A stretch of 17,857 bases of DNA, taken from assembly GCA_018400215.1 (NCBI GenBank), contig JAGYNF010000010.1, forward strand, positions 1 to 17,857, given 5' to 3'. A model generated the notes under the pieces. That model ran no database searches and was not told the origin of the DNA. It worked only from the letters and a program-made list of their open reading frames with translations. The position numbers and the translations under genes were made by a program. The DNA is from Cyanobium sp. M55B138 (GTDB lineage Bacteria > Cyanobacteriota > Cyanobacteriia > PCC-6307 > Cyanobiaceae). Of the stretch, positions 1-6,909 are shown in pieces; within the stretch, counting starts at the first letter, position 1; each line of letters begins with the position of its first letter.

Positions 1-714
1 GTCGGGGTCGAAGCCCGGGGAGCAGGCGTTGGCAAAGCGCTGCATGAAGGCCTGCCGCTCGCCCTTCCCGAGGATGTAGTCCGACACCAGCTGGGCTTCG
101 GCCAGGTCGAGCACCACCAGGTAGATGCCGGCAAAGCTGCTGGTGGCGAGGGTTTCCTCGTGCTTCACCTTGCCGTGGATGATCGAGGTGAAGCTGTGCT
201 TCTTGTGCTTCTCCACCGTGTTCCACACCTTGGACACCCACGGACAGGTGGTGTCGACGATGTGGCAGCCCCGCTCGTTGAGCAGCTGCATCTCCTGCAC
301 GGTGGCACCGAAGGCCGGCAGGATCACCACGTCACCGCTGGCCACGTCGGAGAAGTCCTTCACGCCGCCATCGACGCGAATGAACTGCACGTTCATGTCC
401 CGCAGGTGGTCGTTCACCGACGGGTTGTGAATGATCTCGTTGGTGATCCAGATCCGCTCGCTGGGGTAGTGACGGCGGGTTTCGTAGGCCATGGCCACGG
501 CCCGCTCCACGCCCCAGCAGAACCCAAAAGCCTCGGCCAGCCGCACCGTGAGGCGACCCTCCTGCAGGACGGCGCCGTTCTGGCGCAGCGTTGCCACCAG
601 ATCGCTCTGGTAGGCGGTCTCCAGGGTGCCGGCCACCTCCTCCCCCAGGCCGAAGCCGCGGCGGTTGTAGCGCTCGGAGTGGTGCAGGGAGCGCTTGAAG
701 GCACGGGTATCCAC
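1..714 (-). CDS. ispH: 4-hydroxy-3-methylbut-2-enyl diphosphate reductase (IspH/LytB), 3' part cut by window edge
   Basis: Last enzyme of the MEP isoprenoid pathway: it reduces HMBPP to IPP and DMAPP with a [4Fe-4S] cluster, in the cytosol. The 238 visible residues start [10 protein letters not shown], typical of the long cyanobacterial/plant form (about 400 residues), so roughly 160 C-terminal residues lie outside. Two of the three cluster cysteines are visible: C66 in [10 protein letters not shown] and C157 in DTTCPW. The third should lie beyond the edge. H96 in [10 protein letters not shown] and the [11 protein letters not shown] segment (178-188) are substrate-pocket regions. [10 protein letters not shown] (131-140) has Phe where E. 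coli IspH has a histidine, which as I recall is normal for the plant/cyanobacterial type. The start is GTG at 714, chosen because the family begins MDT(K/R)AFKRSLHHS; no ATG fits. It lies 33 nt downstream of sfsA on the same strand and is probably cotranscribed with it. Confidence 0.97.
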   Translation of the reverse strand, partial: MDTRAFKRSLHHSERYNRRGFGLGEEVAGTLETAYQSDLVATLRQNGAVLQEGRLTVRLAEAFGFCWGVERAVAMAYETRRHYPSERIWITNEIIHNPSVNDHLRDMNVQFIRVDGGVKDFSDVASGDVVILPAFGATVQEMQLLNERGCHIVDTTCPWVSKVWNTVEKHKKHSFTSIIHGKVKHEETLATSSFAGIYLVVLDLAEAQLVSDYILGKGERQAFMQRFANACSPGFDPD

Positions 715-747
715 GGCTGCGTCTGCTGGGTGCGCAAACTCTATGGG

Positions 748-1539
748 TCACGGTCCTGGCTCTGGCGGTTGGCGCTCCTCCACCGTCGCCAGGCCCTGCC
801 AGCTCACGCCGGCATCGCCGAAGGCGTAGATGCAGGGCAGCACCTCCACGCCCGCCGCCAGGGCCAGGCGAAACAGCTCCCCGTAGCGGGGATCGGCCGC
901 ATCGCCAGGGGCGAAGCGGTTCACGTCGCCGCGGCTGAGGCAGGGCACCAGCACGGCCCGGGCCTGGGGTGGCAGGGCGGCAAGTTCCACCAGGTGCTTC
1001 TGCCCCCGTTCGGTCACCGTGTCGGGGAACAGGGCCAGGGGCCCCTGGGTCCAGGTGGTGTTCTTCACCTCCAGGTAGATCGGCCGTGGGTCGGCGGCCC
1101 CCTCGGCCGGGGTGAGCAGCAGGTCGATGCGGCTGCGGCGGTTTTCGCCGTAGGGCACCTCGGCCCGGATGGCGCCGATTGGTCCGAGCCAGGGCTCCAG
1201 GCAACCGGCCTCGATCGTGGCCCGCACCAGCCTGTTGGGCAGGGCCGTGTTGATCCCCACCCAGATCGGTGCGCCGCCGTTGCCCTGCACCTGGGCCTGC
1301 TCCCAGGTCCAGGCCAGCTTGCGGCTGGGGGAGGGGGCGTGGCGCAGCCGCACCCGCCCGCCCGGGTGCAGCACCCCGGTCATGGGGCCGGTGTTGGGGC
1401 AGTGGGCGGTCACCACCTGGCCCACGGGTTCGCCGCCCGCCCCGGGTTCCAGCAGTTCCACATCGGCCAAAAAGCGCTTGTAGCGCTTGATCAGTCGCCC
1501 CTCCACCAGGGGGCCGGTCGCCAGGATCGGGATGGCCAT
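748..1539 (-). CDS. sfsA: SfsA family DNA/RNA nuclease-like protein (sugar fermentation stimulation protein A)
   Basis: SfsA proteins have an N-terminal OB-like nucleic-acid-binding domain and a C-terminal PD-(D/E)XK nuclease-like domain. The E. coli protein was named for an effect on maltose metabolism, and its cellular role is unsettled. The 263-residue product shows the family landmarks in order: LIKRYKRFLADVEL (16-29), HCPNTGPMTGV (47-57), the N-domain WTWEQAQV (78-85), SRIDLLL (136-142) with the acidic residue, EVKNTTW (157-163) with the E-x-K pair, and FPDTVTERGQKHL (171-183). Length is normal (E. coli about 234). The start at ATG 1539 matches the usual short N-terminus; an in-frame ATG at 1581 would add 14 Ala/Pro-rich residues and cannot be excluded. 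The frame stays open far upstream across the antisense of murJ, but that part is not protein-like. It is divergent from murJ and upstream of ispH. Confidence 0.93.
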   Translation of the reverse strand: MAIPILATGPLVEGRLIKRYKRFLADVELLEPGAGGEPVGQVVTAHCPNTGPMTGVLHPGGRVRLRHAPSPSRKLAWTWEQAQVQGNGGAPIWVGINTALPNRLVRATIEAGCLEPWLGPIGAIRAEVPYGENRRSRIDLLLTPAEGAADPRPIYLEVKNTTWTQGPLALFPDTVTERGQKHLVELAALPPQARAVLVPCLSRGDVNRFAPGDAADPRYGELFRLALAAGVEVLPCIYAFGDAGVSWQGLATVEERQPPEPGP

Positions 1540-1635
1540 CAGGCTGAGGGGCGGAGCGGCCGCCGGGGGGACGGCGGCCATACTGCCGCTCGGTGTTGAC
1601 TTGACTCCGGGCCTGGGGCCCGTCCCGTGCCCGCC

Positions 1636-3258
1636 ATGGCCCCCTCCCTGCGTCGCATTGCCCTGATCGTGGCCGTGGCCACCGCCCTCAGCAAGCTGGC
1701 GGGGCTGGTGCGGCAGCAGGTGATCGCCGCCGCCTTTGGCGTGGGGGCCGCCTACGACGCCTACAACTACGCCTATGTGCTGCCGGGCTTCCTGCTGATC
1801 CTGCTGGGGGGCATCAACGGCCCCTTCCACAGCGCCATGGTGAGCGTGCTGGCCCGCCGGCCCCGCGATGAGGGGGCCCACGTGCTGGCGGCGATCAACA
1901 CCCTGGTGGGTGCGGGCCTGCTGGGGGTCACGCTGCTGTTGCTGCTGGCCGCCGATCCGCTGATCACGCTGGTGGGGCCGGGCCTCGATCCCGAGCGCCA
2001 CGCGATTGCGGTGCAGCAGCTGCGCTGGATGGCGCCGATGGCCCTGTTCGCTGGCCTGATCGGCCTGGGCTTTGGAGCCCTCAACGCCGCCGATGAATTC
2101 TGGCTGCCCTCGGTGAGCCCCCTGCTCTCCAGCGTGGCGGTGATTGGCGGCATTGGCCTGCTCTGGTGGGGCTTGGGGCCCGCGATCGTGTTGCCCGAGT
2201 GGGCCCTTTTGGGAGGTGTGGTGCTGGCGGCCAGCACCACGGTGGGGGCGGTGCTGCAGTGGCTGATCCAGTTGCCGGCCCTGGCCAAGCAGGGGTTGCA
2301 GCGCCTGCAGCTGGTGTGGGACTGGCAGCATCCCGGCGTGCGTGAGGTGCTGCAGGTGATGGGGCCGGCCACCCTCTCCTCGGGCATGTTGCAGATCAAC
2401 GTGTTCACCGACCTGTTCTTTGCCTCCGGGATCGTGGGGGCGGCGGCGGGCCTGGGCTACGCCAACCTGCTGGTGCAGACCCCCCTGGGCCTGCTCTCCA
2501 ATGCCCTGCTGGTGCCCTTGCTGCCGGTGTACGCCCGGCTCACGGCGCCCCAGGACCGGCCGGCGCTGGTGGGGCGCATCCGCCAGGGCCTGATGCTCTC
2601 GAACGCCTCGATGCTGCCGCTGGGGGCCCTGATGGTGGCCCTGGCCGGGCCGATCGTGGCCCTGGTGTACGAGCGGGGGGCCTTCGATGCCGGCGCTGCC
2701 GCCCTGGTGGGCGGGCTGTTGATGGCCTACGGGGTGGGGATGCCGGCCTATCTGGCCCGCGACGTGCTGGTGCGGGTGTTCTACGCCCTGGGGGACGGCC
2801 ACACCCCGTTCCGGTTTTCGCTGGCGGGGATCGGCCTCAATGTGATCTTCGACTGGCTGCTGGTGGGTGGTCCTACCCCCTGGGGGTTGCAGCTGCCGGC
2901 GCTCAATTTTGGTGCGCCAGGGCTGGTGCTGGCCACCGTGGCGGTGAACCTGATCACCTGCGTAGGCCTGTTGCTGGCCCTGCAACAGCGTCTGGGTGGC
3001 GACCTGCCGCTGCTGGGTTGGGCCCGCGACACCCTGGTGCTGCTGGCGGCGGCCCTGCTGGCGGGCCTGGCGGCCTGGGGGTTGGCCTCCTTGGTGGCCT
3101 GGCCGGCGGATCTGTTGGGACGCCTCTGGCAGACCGGCCTCAGTGCTGGCCTTGGCCTGGTGCTTTACACCGCCCTGGCGGGGGCGCTGCGGGTGCCGGA
3201 AGCCCAACAGATGATCAGCCAGCTGCGGGGGCGCTTGCCACGGCCGCGGCGGCACTGA
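1636..3258 (+). CDS. murJ: Lipid II flippase MurJ (MviN family, MOP superfamily)
   Basis: Moves undecaprenyl-linked peptidoglycan precursor (lipid II) from the inner to the outer face of the plasma membrane. The 540-residue product is hydrophobic along its whole length, as expected for a 14-helix MOP transporter. It opens with the family pattern SLRRIALIVAVATALSKLAG (4-23) followed by LVRQQVIAAAFG, whose R26 sits where the functionally important N-terminal arginine of E. coli MurJ lies. YDAYNYAYVLPG (about 40-51) follows, including the conserved Asp. Further on are YERGAFDA and the AYLARDVLVRVFYALGDGHT segment typical of MurJ. Start: ATG 1636 gives MAPSLRRI, the usual cyanobacterial N-terminus; GTG 1627 would add three residues. 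There is no clear Shine-Dalgarno. Its stop lies 20 nt from the convergent stop of the 90-residue gene on the other strand. Confidence 0.95.
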   Translation: MAPSLRRIALIVAVATALSKLAGLVRQQVIAAAFGVGAAYDAYNYAYVLPGFLLILLGGINGPFHSAMVSVLARRPRDEGAHVLAAINTLVGAGLLGVTLLLLLAADPLITLVGPGLDPERHAIAVQQLRWMAPMALFAGLIGLGFGALNAADEFWLPSVSPLLSSVAVIGGIGLLWWGLGPAIVLPEWALLGGVVLAASTTVGAVLQWLIQLPALAKQGLQRLQLVWDWQHPGVREVLQVMGPATLSSGMLQINVFTDLFFASGIVGAAAGLGYANLLVQTPLGLLSNALLVPLLPVYARLTAPQDRPALVGRIRQGLMLSNASMLPLGALMVALAGPIVALVYERGAFDAGAAALVGGLLMAYGVGMPAYLARDVLVRVFYALGDGHTPFRFSLAGIGLNVIFDWLLVGGPTPWGLQLPALNFGAPGLVLATVAVNLITCVGLLLALQQRLGGDLPLLGWARDTLVLLAAALLAGLAAWGLASLVAWPADLLGRLWQTGLSAGLGLVLYTALAGALRVPEAQQMISQLRGRLPRPRRH

Positions 3259-3278
3259 GGGCCGCCAGGGCTGCTGGA

Positions 3279-3551
3279 TCAGCTGGGCTTGGGGGCATCG
3301 CCCTGCACATGGCGCAGTTCGCGCACCTGCAGGGGCACTTCCAGATGGGAGCGGCCCAGCAACTGGATCCCCTCCACCGAGGCGATGCGCGCCTCGATGC
3401 CAAAGTCCCGGAAGGCCGTCTCCAGCTCCTGGATCAGGGCCTTCTCCACCTGGGCCTCGGCATCGACCACCTTGCCGATCAGGCGGCTGCCCAGCCGGCC
3501 GATGCGCTGGCGGATCACGTCGCGGGCATTGGTCACTTCAATCAGCAGCAC
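3279..3551 (-). CDS. Conserved cyanobacterial hypothetical protein, 90 aa
   Basis: I do not recognise a named family with confidence, although the sequence resembles small conserved proteins of cyanobacteria. The 90-residue product begins LLIEVTNARDV after a GTG start, has a charged helical middle (VVDAEAQVEKALIQELETAF, about 28-47), then short beta-like segments (IEARIASVEGIQLL, SHLEVPLQVREL). No signal peptide, membrane segment or cysteine pair is visible, so it is likely cytosolic and soluble. It is the third gene of a tight minus-strand cluster, 27 nt after the DUF3181 gene, and converges on murJ. The GTG at 3551 is chosen because it starts the conserved-looking region directly; the sequence just upstream is antisense noise. 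Real coding is supported by its ordered hydrophobic/charged pattern compared with the Ala/Pro/Arg-rich shadow frames. Confidence 0.75.
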   Translation of the reverse strand: MLLIEVTNARDVIRQRIGRLGSRLIGKVVDAEAQVEKALIQELETAFRDFGIEARIASVEGIQLLGRSHLEVPLQVRELRHVQGDAPKPS

Positions 3552-3578
3552 TGGGGCCCGTGCGCGGTGGGGGCAACC

Positions 3579-3869
3579 CTATCGGCAAAAGGGTGCCAGC
3601 ACTTCCTCCAGGTCGCGCAGTTGACCAGACGGCACCAGCCGGGCCAGGGGCAGGCGGGTGGCACCGCCGCCGATCGGCACCTGCACGGCCTCCAGGGCCT
3701 GGCGGGCACACACGCCGGCGCCCTGGTCGAGGCGGGCGGCGCACTCGATCGCCAGGGCCTGGGCCAGACCCGCATCGCCGAGGTACAGATGCCAGCCGGC
3801 AATCTGCAGGTAGAGGCGGTCGGCCAGGGCCACTTCCAAGTCGTTTAAGTCGCTGGCGGTGAGGCTCAT
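3579..3869 (-). CDS. DUF3181 family protein, 96 aa
   Basis: Small soluble protein of unknown function. The pattern RLYLQIAGWHLYLGDAGLAQ (18-37) followed by VQVPIGGGATRLPLARLVP (62-80) and an acidic C-terminal helix (DLEEVLAPF) matches what I recall of the cyanobacterial DUF3181 family: an IAxWHLYLxDA motif and an IGGGxxxLPLxxLIP motif. Family length is about 90-100 residues, so it looks complete. The start ATG (3869-3867) overlaps the stop TGA of the upstream membrane-protein gene as ATGA, which points to translational coupling. It is the second of three genes in the cluster. The family call is from memory of its motifs; no enzymatic residues are evident and I assign no function. Confidence 0.8.
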   Translation of the reverse strand: MSLTASDLNDLEVALADRLYLQIAGWHLYLGDAGLAQALAIECAARLDQGAGVCARQALEAVQVPIGGGATRLPLARLVPSGQLRDLEEVLAPFCR

Positions 3870-4111
3870 GCTTCGGGGGGGCGACCGGGTCGCAGGGCCA
3901 CAACCCCCCCAGCGTGCACCAGCAGCAGGGCCAGCCAGCCGAGGCTGAACCAATTGAGATGGGTCCAGGGATGGCGGAGCTCCTGAACCACCCAGAGGCC
4001 ACTGTTGAAGGCGGCAAACAGGGCGGCGTGCAGCGTGAGGTTCACGATCCGCGCGAAGTGCCGGTAGGTGGGGTCGGCGGGATTGGCCGGGCCGTACCAG
4101 CGGATCGGCAT
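3866..4111 (-). CDS. Small 2TM membrane protein, 81 aa, cyanobacterial hypothetical
   Basis: The 81-residue product starts MPIRWYGPANPADPTYRHFA and then has two hydrophobic helices, about residues 23-43 (around LTLHAALFAAFNSGLW) and 55-73 (FSLGWLALLLVHAGGVV). They are joined by a short loop with RHPWTHLNW, and a short Arg/Pro tail follows. This resembles the small '2TM domain' proteins of cyanobacteria; no function is known to me. Start ATG 4111 gives the compact form; an in-frame ATG at 4144 would add 11 residues (MIQRLSPPPSA) with no obvious family support. It is the first gene of the three-gene cluster, and its TGA overlaps the next start (ATGA). It is transcribed divergently from tRNA-Arg, so the 126-bp gap to the tRNA should hold both promoters. 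Confidence 0.75.
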   Translation of the reverse strand: MPIRWYGPANPADPTYRHFARIVNLTLHAALFAAFNSGLWVVQELRHPWTHLNWFSLGWLALLLVHAGGVVALRPGRPPEA

Positions 4112-4174
4112 GGCTGAGGGGGGCGGCGACAGTCTCTGAATCATGGCCCCGGGCCCGGTCGTTGCGGCGGAGAG

Positions 4175-4205
4175 TTGACGGAAGGGCCCCCTCTGCGGTG
4201 AGAAT
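4175..4205 (+). promoter_or_regulatory. Possible sigma70-type promoter for tRNA-Arg
   Basis: TTGACG at 4175-4180 is a good -35 box. GAGAAT at 4200-4205 is a moderate -10 box, with a rather long 19-bp spacer. It would start transcription near 4212, about 26 nt before the mature tRNA 5' end. A small perfect 6-bp stem (CGGCAT / ATGCCG, 4214-4229, loop GGCA) would then lie in the 5' leader of the precursor. The spacer length makes this tentative. Confidence 0.35.
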
Positions 4206-4237
4206 GCGGAAGTCGGCATGGCAATGCCGGACCACAT

Positions 4238-4311
4238 GCGCTTGTAGCTCAGCGGATTAGAGCATCTGACTACGGATCAGAGGGTCGGGAGTTCGAATCT
4301 CTCCAGGCGCG
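4238..4311 (+). tRNA. tRNA-Arg(ACG)
   Basis: A complete cloverleaf can be drawn. The acceptor is GCGCTTG (4238-4244) with CAGGCGC (4304-4310), including one G-U pair. The D-stem is GCTC/GAGC. The anticodon stem TCTGA/TCAGA encloses the loop CTACGGA with anticodon ACG at 4272-4274. The T-arm is GGGAG-TTCGAAT-CTCTC with one G-U pair, and the discriminator is G4311. Length is 74 nt and the 3' CCA is not encoded. A34 is expected to be deaminated to inosine by TadA so that it reads CGU/CGC/CGA. It sits just upstream of glyA on the same strand and divergent from the small-protein cluster. Confidence 0.97.
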
Positions 4312-4342
4312 TTTTCAATTCCCACGATCGCTCGTTCACGAC

Positions 4343-4382
4343 GATCGTTCGCATGGTCCCCTGTGGGGCAGGGCGAACGGTC
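4343..4382 (+). promoter_or_regulatory. Strong hairpin in the tRNA-Arg / glyA spacer
   Basis: GATCGTTCGC (4343-4352) pairs with GCGAACGGTC (4373-4382) as a 10-bp stem with one U-G wobble. The 20-nt interior holds a second small hairpin CCCC-TGT-GGGG (4358-4368). The 3' arm can alternatively pair its GCGAA (4373-4377) with TTCGC (4386-4390), so two exclusive folds are possible. No U-run follows, so it is not a textbook intrinsic terminator. It lies 65 nt before the glyA ATG and could be a tRNA 3' end/terminator element or a glyA leader structure. I do not recognise a glycine riboswitch core here. Confidence 0.5.
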
Positions 4383-4447
4383 TGCTTCGCGGCGGCCCGG
4401 TCTTCCTTACGATTGCTCCACCTCCCCCACCACCAGCAGCAGCTCCG

Positions 4448-5731
4448 ATGGCCGACACCGCCGCGATCAACCAGTCCCTGGCGGTCGCCGACTCCGCCAT
4501 CGCGGCCCTGATCGGCAAGGAACTGGAGCGCCAGCAGACCCACCTGGAGCTGATCGCCTCGGAGAATTTCGCCTCCCGCGCCGTGATGGAGGCCCAGGGC
4601 TCGGTGCTCACCAACAAGTACGCCGAGGGGTTGCCGTCGAAGCGTTACTACGGCGGCTGCGAGCACGTGGATGCGATCGAGGAGCTGGCGATCGAGCGGG
4701 CGAAGCAGCTGTTCGGCGCCGCCTGGGCCAACGTGCAGCCCCACAGCGGCGCCCAGGCCAACTTCGCCGTGTTCCTGGCCCTGCTGCAGCCCGGCGACAC
4801 GATCCTGGGCATGGACCTCAGCCATGGCGGCCACCTCACCCACGGCTCGCCGGTGAATGTGAGCGGCAAGTGGTTCAAGGCCGTGCACTACGGCGTGGAT
4901 CCGGAAACCCAGCAGCTCAACTTCGACACCATCCGCCAGCTGGCCCTGGAGCACAAGCCCAAGCTGATCGTGTGCGGCTACTCCGCCTATCCCCGCACCA
5001 TCGATTTTGCGGCCTTCCGGGCCATCGCCGATGAGGTGGGCGCCTTTCTGCTGGCCGACATGGCCCACATCGCTGGCCTGGTGGCCGCTGGCGTGCACCC
5101 CAACCCGGTGCCCGTGTGCGATGTCGTCACCACCACCACCCACAAGACCCTGCGCGGCCCCCGCGGCGGCCTGATCCTCTGCCGCGACGCTGACTTCGGC
5201 AAGCAGTTCGACAAGGCCGTGTTCCCCGGCAGCCAGGGCGGCCCCCTCGAGCACGTGATCGCCGCCAAGGCGGTGGCCTTCGCTGAGGCGTTGCAACCCA
5301 GCTTCCAGGCCTACAGCCAGCAGGTGGTGGCCAACGCCCAGGCCCTGGCCGCCCGCATCCAGGAGCGCGGCATCGCCGTGGTGAGCGGTGGAACCGACAA
5401 CCACATCGTGCTGCTCGATCTGCGCAGCATCGCCATGACCGGCAAGGTGGCCGACCTGCTGGTGAGCGATGTGCACATCACCGCCAACAAGAACACGGTG
5501 CCCTTTGATCCCCAGTCGCCCTTCGTCACCAGCGGCCTGCGCCTCGGCACCGCTGCCATGACCACCCGTGGCTTCGACGCGGACGCCTTCCGCGAGGTGG
5601 CCGATGTGATCGCCGATCGCCTGCTCAATCCCGACGATGCCGCGATCGAGCAGCGCTGCCGCGAGCGGGTGGCGGCCCTGTGCGCGCGCTTTCCCCTCTA
5701 CGCCGAGGCCCGTGAGTTCCAGCACGTCTGA
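4448..5731 (+). CDS. glyA: Serine hydroxymethyltransferase (SHMT)
   Basis: PLP enzyme interconverting serine and glycine with transfer of a one-carbon unit to tetrahydrofolate; cytosolic, and it also feeds on photorespiratory glycine in cyanobacteria. The 427 residues match the normal bacterial length. Visible landmarks are [20 protein letters not shown] (35-54), [20 protein letters not shown] (56-75), the substrate/PLP segment QPHSGAQAN (97-105), [14 protein letters not shown] (202-215), and the Schiff-base lysine K233 in [15 protein letters not shown]. They are followed by [11 protein letters not shown] and the folate-side [14 protein letters not shown]. Start ATG 4448 gives the usual N-terminal extension before the first helix; no Shine-Dalgarno is seen in the upstream C-rich leader. 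It is preceded by the structured leader and followed after 50 nt by the sugar-phosphate transferase gene. Confidence 0.98.
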   Translation: MADTAAINQSLAVADSAIAALIGKELERQQTHLELIASENFASRAVMEAQGSVLTNKYAEGLPSKRYYGGCEHVDAIEELAIERAKQLFGAAWANVQPHSGAQANFAVFLALLQPGDTILGMDLSHGGHLTHGSPVNVSGKWFKAVHYGVDPETQQLNFDTIRQLALEHKPKLIVCGYSAYPRTIDFAAFRAIADEVGAFLLADMAHIAGLVAAGVHPNPVPVCDVVTTTTHKTLRGPRGGLILCRDADFGKQFDKAVFPGSQGGPLEHVIAAKAVAFAEALQPSFQAYSQQVVANAQALAARIQERGIAVVSGGTDNHIVLLDLRSIAMTGKVADLLVSDVHITANKNTVPFDPQSPFVTSGLRLGTAAMTTRGFDADAFREVADVIADRLLNPDDAAIEQRCRERVAALCARFPLYAEAREFQHV

Positions 5732-5781
5732 AGCGTGGCCTGCGCCCGTAAGGTGACGGCCCAAGCACGCCCCTCTGGCGT

Positions 5782-6888
5782 TTGCCCCTGCCCGCCGCCT
5801 TGACCCTCGCCTACAGCCCCAACGCAGCAGCCCTGCTCACCTTCGCGGTGGCCATGCTGCTCACGGCGCTGATTGTGCCGGTGGTGCGGCGCTATGGCCT
5901 GCGCTGGGGTCTCATCGACGCCCCCGACCCGCGCAAACAGCACACCCGGCCGATGGTGCGGCTCGGCGGGGTGGGCATCGTGCTGGGCTTCAGCCTGGCC
6001 CTGACGCTCACCTGGCTGCTGGGTGGATTCGCCGAGCTCGAGGCCAGCAAGGATCAGCTGATCTGGACCACCCTGGCCGGCTGCCTCTGCTTTTTCGTGA
6101 TCGGCCTGGCCGACGATCTGTTTGCCCTGCCGCCCCTGCCCCGCTTGGTGCTGCAACTGGGGGTGTCCCTGGTGGCCTGGAGTGAGGGGGTGCGGATCGG
6201 CACGATTGAGTTGCCCTTCGCCTGGGGGCCGCAAGCCGCCACCCTGCTGGCCCTGCCCGACTGGCTCAGTCTGCTGGCCACGGTGATCTGGCTGGTGGGC
6301 ATCACCAACGCGATCAACTGGCTCGATGGCCTGGATGGTCTGGCGGCCGGGGTGAGCGGCATCGCCGCCGTGGGCCTGCTCTCGGTGAGCTTCAGCCTGC
6401 ATCAGCCGGCGGCGGGTCTTTTGGCGGCGGCCCTGGCGGGCAGCTGCCTCGGCTTCCTGCGCCACAACTTCAACCCCGCCCGCATCTTCATGGGCGATGG
6501 CGGGTCCTACTTTTTGGGTTTTGCCCTGGCGGCCATCAGCATCGTGGGGCCGGCCAAGGGGCTCACGAGCGTGAGCCTGCTGCTCCCGCTGTTGATCCTG
6601 TCGCTGCCGCTGGCTGATATGTCGGCGGTGATCATGGGCCGGCTCAGCGACGGTCACTCGCCCTTTTATCCCGATCGTCGCCACCTGCACCACCGCCTGT
6701 TGCGCACGGGCCTGAGCCACCGACGCACGGTGCTGGTGATCTATGCCTTCACCCAGTGGCTGGCGTCGCTGGCCCTGGTGCTGGTGAATGCGGAGATGCG
6801 CTTCCTCTGGCTGGCCCTGGCCACGGCGGTGCTGATCTGGGTGCTGGTGAGCACCCGGCGGCTGATGCAGCAGGCCGATGAACCCTGA
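5782..6888 (+). CDS. WecA/TagO-like undecaprenyl-phosphate sugar-1-phosphate transferase (MraY/WecA family)
   Basis: Polytopic membrane enzyme predicted to move a HexNAc-1-phosphate (GlcNAc in characterised WecA/TagO) from a UDP-sugar to undecaprenyl phosphate on the cytosolic face, starting O-antigen or other wall-glycan synthesis. The 368-residue product carries the family motifs in order: PDPRKQHTRPMVRLGG (48-63), the Mg-binding GLADDLF (108-114), NAINWLDGLDGLAAG (176-190), FMGDGGSYFLG (236-246) and the cytoplasmic HLHH (301-304) after DRR. About 10-11 hydrophobic helices fit. HLHH and NAINWLDG distinguish it from MraY proper, which murJ's pathway would also need. The start is TTG at 5782, taken because MPLPAALTLA resembles relatives' N-termini; TTG 5800 is an alternative. 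The gene lies between glyA and cinA on one strand, 50 and 21 nt from its neighbours, so probably one transcription unit. Confidence 0.9.
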   Translation: MPLPAALTLAYSPNAAALLTFAVAMLLTALIVPVVRRYGLRWGLIDAPDPRKQHTRPMVRLGGVGIVLGFSLALTLTWLLGGFAELEASKDQLIWTTLAGCLCFFVIGLADDLFALPPLPRLVLQLGVSLVAWSEGVRIGTIELPFAWGPQAATLLALPDWLSLLATVIWLVGITNAINWLDGLDGLAAGVSGIAAVGLLSVSFSLHQPAAGLLAAALAGSCLGFLRHNFNPARIFMGDGGSYFLGFALAAISIVGPAKGLTSVSLLLPLLILSLPLADMSAVIMGRLSDGHSPFYPDRRHLHHRLLRTGLSHRRTVLVIYAFTQWLASLALVLVNAEMRFLWLALATAVLIWVLVSTRRLMQQADEP

Positions 6889-6909
6889 GCAGGCTGCCCG
6901 GTGGCTCCG

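Noticed and set aside
160..1599. 479-codon plus-strand frame over ispH and sfsA
   Set aside because: Antisense to two recognised genes; composition dominated by Gly/His/Gln/Ala with no motif.
1596..1606. Tandem TTGACT-TTGACT as a murJ promoter
   Set aside because: No -10-like AT-rich box lies 15-19 bp downstream; the following sequence is solid G+C up to the murJ start.
1540..3255. Open minus-strand frame extending sfsA upstream by some 570 codons across murJ
   Set aside because: The extension is antisense to murJ, rich in Gln/His/Gly/Pro with no domain pattern, while murJ is clearly coding. It is a GC-skewed shadow; SfsA begins near 1539.
4277..5764. 495-codon minus-strand frame antisense to glyA
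   Set aside because: glyA on the plus strand has complete SHMT motifs; the antisense product is Gly/His/Val/Ala-rich with no recognisable fold.
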